Source: Bacteroidota bacterium
GTDB lineage: Bacteria; Bacteroidota; Bacteroidia; Bacteroidales; Dysgonomonadaceae
DNA length: 8,593 nt
Reading direction: 5' to 3'
NCBI GenBank assembly: GCA_023418255.1
Contig: JAEZZZ010000154.1
Span: 1 to 8,593, forward strand
Made by a program: the position numbers and the translations under genes. Positions 8,343 through 8,593 of the stretch are shown here, piece by piece (the first letter of the stretch is position 1; each line of letters opens with the position of its first letter). Below the pieces are notes generated by a model that saw only the letters and a list, made by a program, of their open reading frames with translations, made no database searches and was not told the origin of the DNA.

Positions 8343-8593
8343 AATCAGTTGTCTGAATCGCAGATTTTTCGCGATTGAGACTTTCATTTCAGAGAACCAA
8401 GCCCCCATCAATCAAAAAGTGAGGGTTCCGGAGGTCTTTGCTTGGCTGCTTGAATCATTTTCGCCCAATCTTTTTCCGGATCTTCAAAAAAGGTGTAGCA
8501 ATTCACGTAATACATCAGCATAATTCTGACCATAGTCGCCATTCCGGAGAAACTCCACGCGCGTCTGATTCTCTTTTGTAGAATCATGATAAG
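8339..8593 (-). mobile_element. Right-hand partial insertion sequence, IS4-like
   Basis: The methylase frame is lost at about 8335-8342, and from there to the window end the sequence is explained by the 3' end of a transposase gene on the minus strand plus about 65-70 bp of non-coding terminus. The outer end, near GTGTAAAATCAGTTGTCTG, should hold a terminal inverted repeat, but its partner is outside the window and the exact boundary cannot be fixed. A 6-bp stem, AATCGC (8356-8361) with GCGATT (8371-8376), lies just inside. It could be a terminus feature or protect against read-through transcription. Confidence 0.65.
8408..8593 (-). CDS. Transposase, C-terminal fragment (IS4-like)
   Basis: An open frame enters from the right edge of the window and ends at a TGA (8408-8410), giving the last 61 residues. 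It contains RRAWSFSGMATMVRIMLMYY, then VNCYTFFEDPEKDW, and ends PPEPSLFD. A helix of the pattern W-x-F-S-x-x-x-x-M-V-R-x-x-L-M-x-Y followed by FF-x-x-PE and a terminal SLFD resembles, from memory, the C-terminal ends of IS4-type transposases common in Bacteroidota. The catalytic DDE residues would lie upstream, outside the window, so activity cannot be judged. It converges with the truncated methylase. Confidence 0.7.
   Translation of the reverse strand, partial: LIMILQKRIRRAWSFSGMATMVRIMLMYYVNCYTFFEDPEKDWAKMIQAAKQRPPEPSLFD

Overview
The window looks like chromosome from the phylum Bacteroidota, probably order Bacteroidales. Start codons lack Shine-Dalgarno sequences. Promoter candidates fit the Bacteroidota -7 consensus TAnnTTTG (TACATTTG, TACCTTTG, TAAGTTTG). 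The protein set (LigA, a lipoprotein, an outer-membrane barrel, a transposase ending in PSLFD) fits the same group. Base composition is moderately AT-rich. The species cannot be named from the sequence.

Layout. Positions 1-174 hold the 3' end of an unknown gene, followed by a hairpin terminator. Glutaminase glsA follows on the plus strand behind a leader of about 120 nt that contains a second, non-terminator hairpin. Two orphan plus-strand genes come next: a membrane-anchored coiled-coil protein (1493-2383) and a secreted protein (2441-3016). They are probably co-transcribed and end at a symmetric bidirectional terminator (3061-3099). That terminator is shared with a convergent minus-strand block: a small lysine- and glutamate-rich lipoprotein (3124-3675), NAD+-dependent DNA ligase ligA (3872-5911) and a predicted outer-membrane beta-barrel protein (6027-7094).

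The right end is the accessory part. A stretch of about 0.75 kb without a convincing gene carries ten tandem copies of a 21-bp unit plus one degenerate copy (7389-7619), each with a T-tract. Beyond it lies the N-terminal half of a Dam/DpnM-like adenine methyltransferase with a good promoter. It stops before its catalytic DPPY motif, and a convergent C-terminal transposase fragment, apparently IS4-like, starts right after. The simplest reading is an insertion sequence that has disrupted the methylase.

Functionally, glsA (glutamine to glutamate plus ammonia) and ligA (replication and repair) are housekeeping genes, and the envelope proteins have no assignable function. Besides the repeat array and the broken methylase, the window has very few GATC sites: 6 by hand count against roughly 30 expected. 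This may be connected to a history of GATC-directed restriction or methylation.
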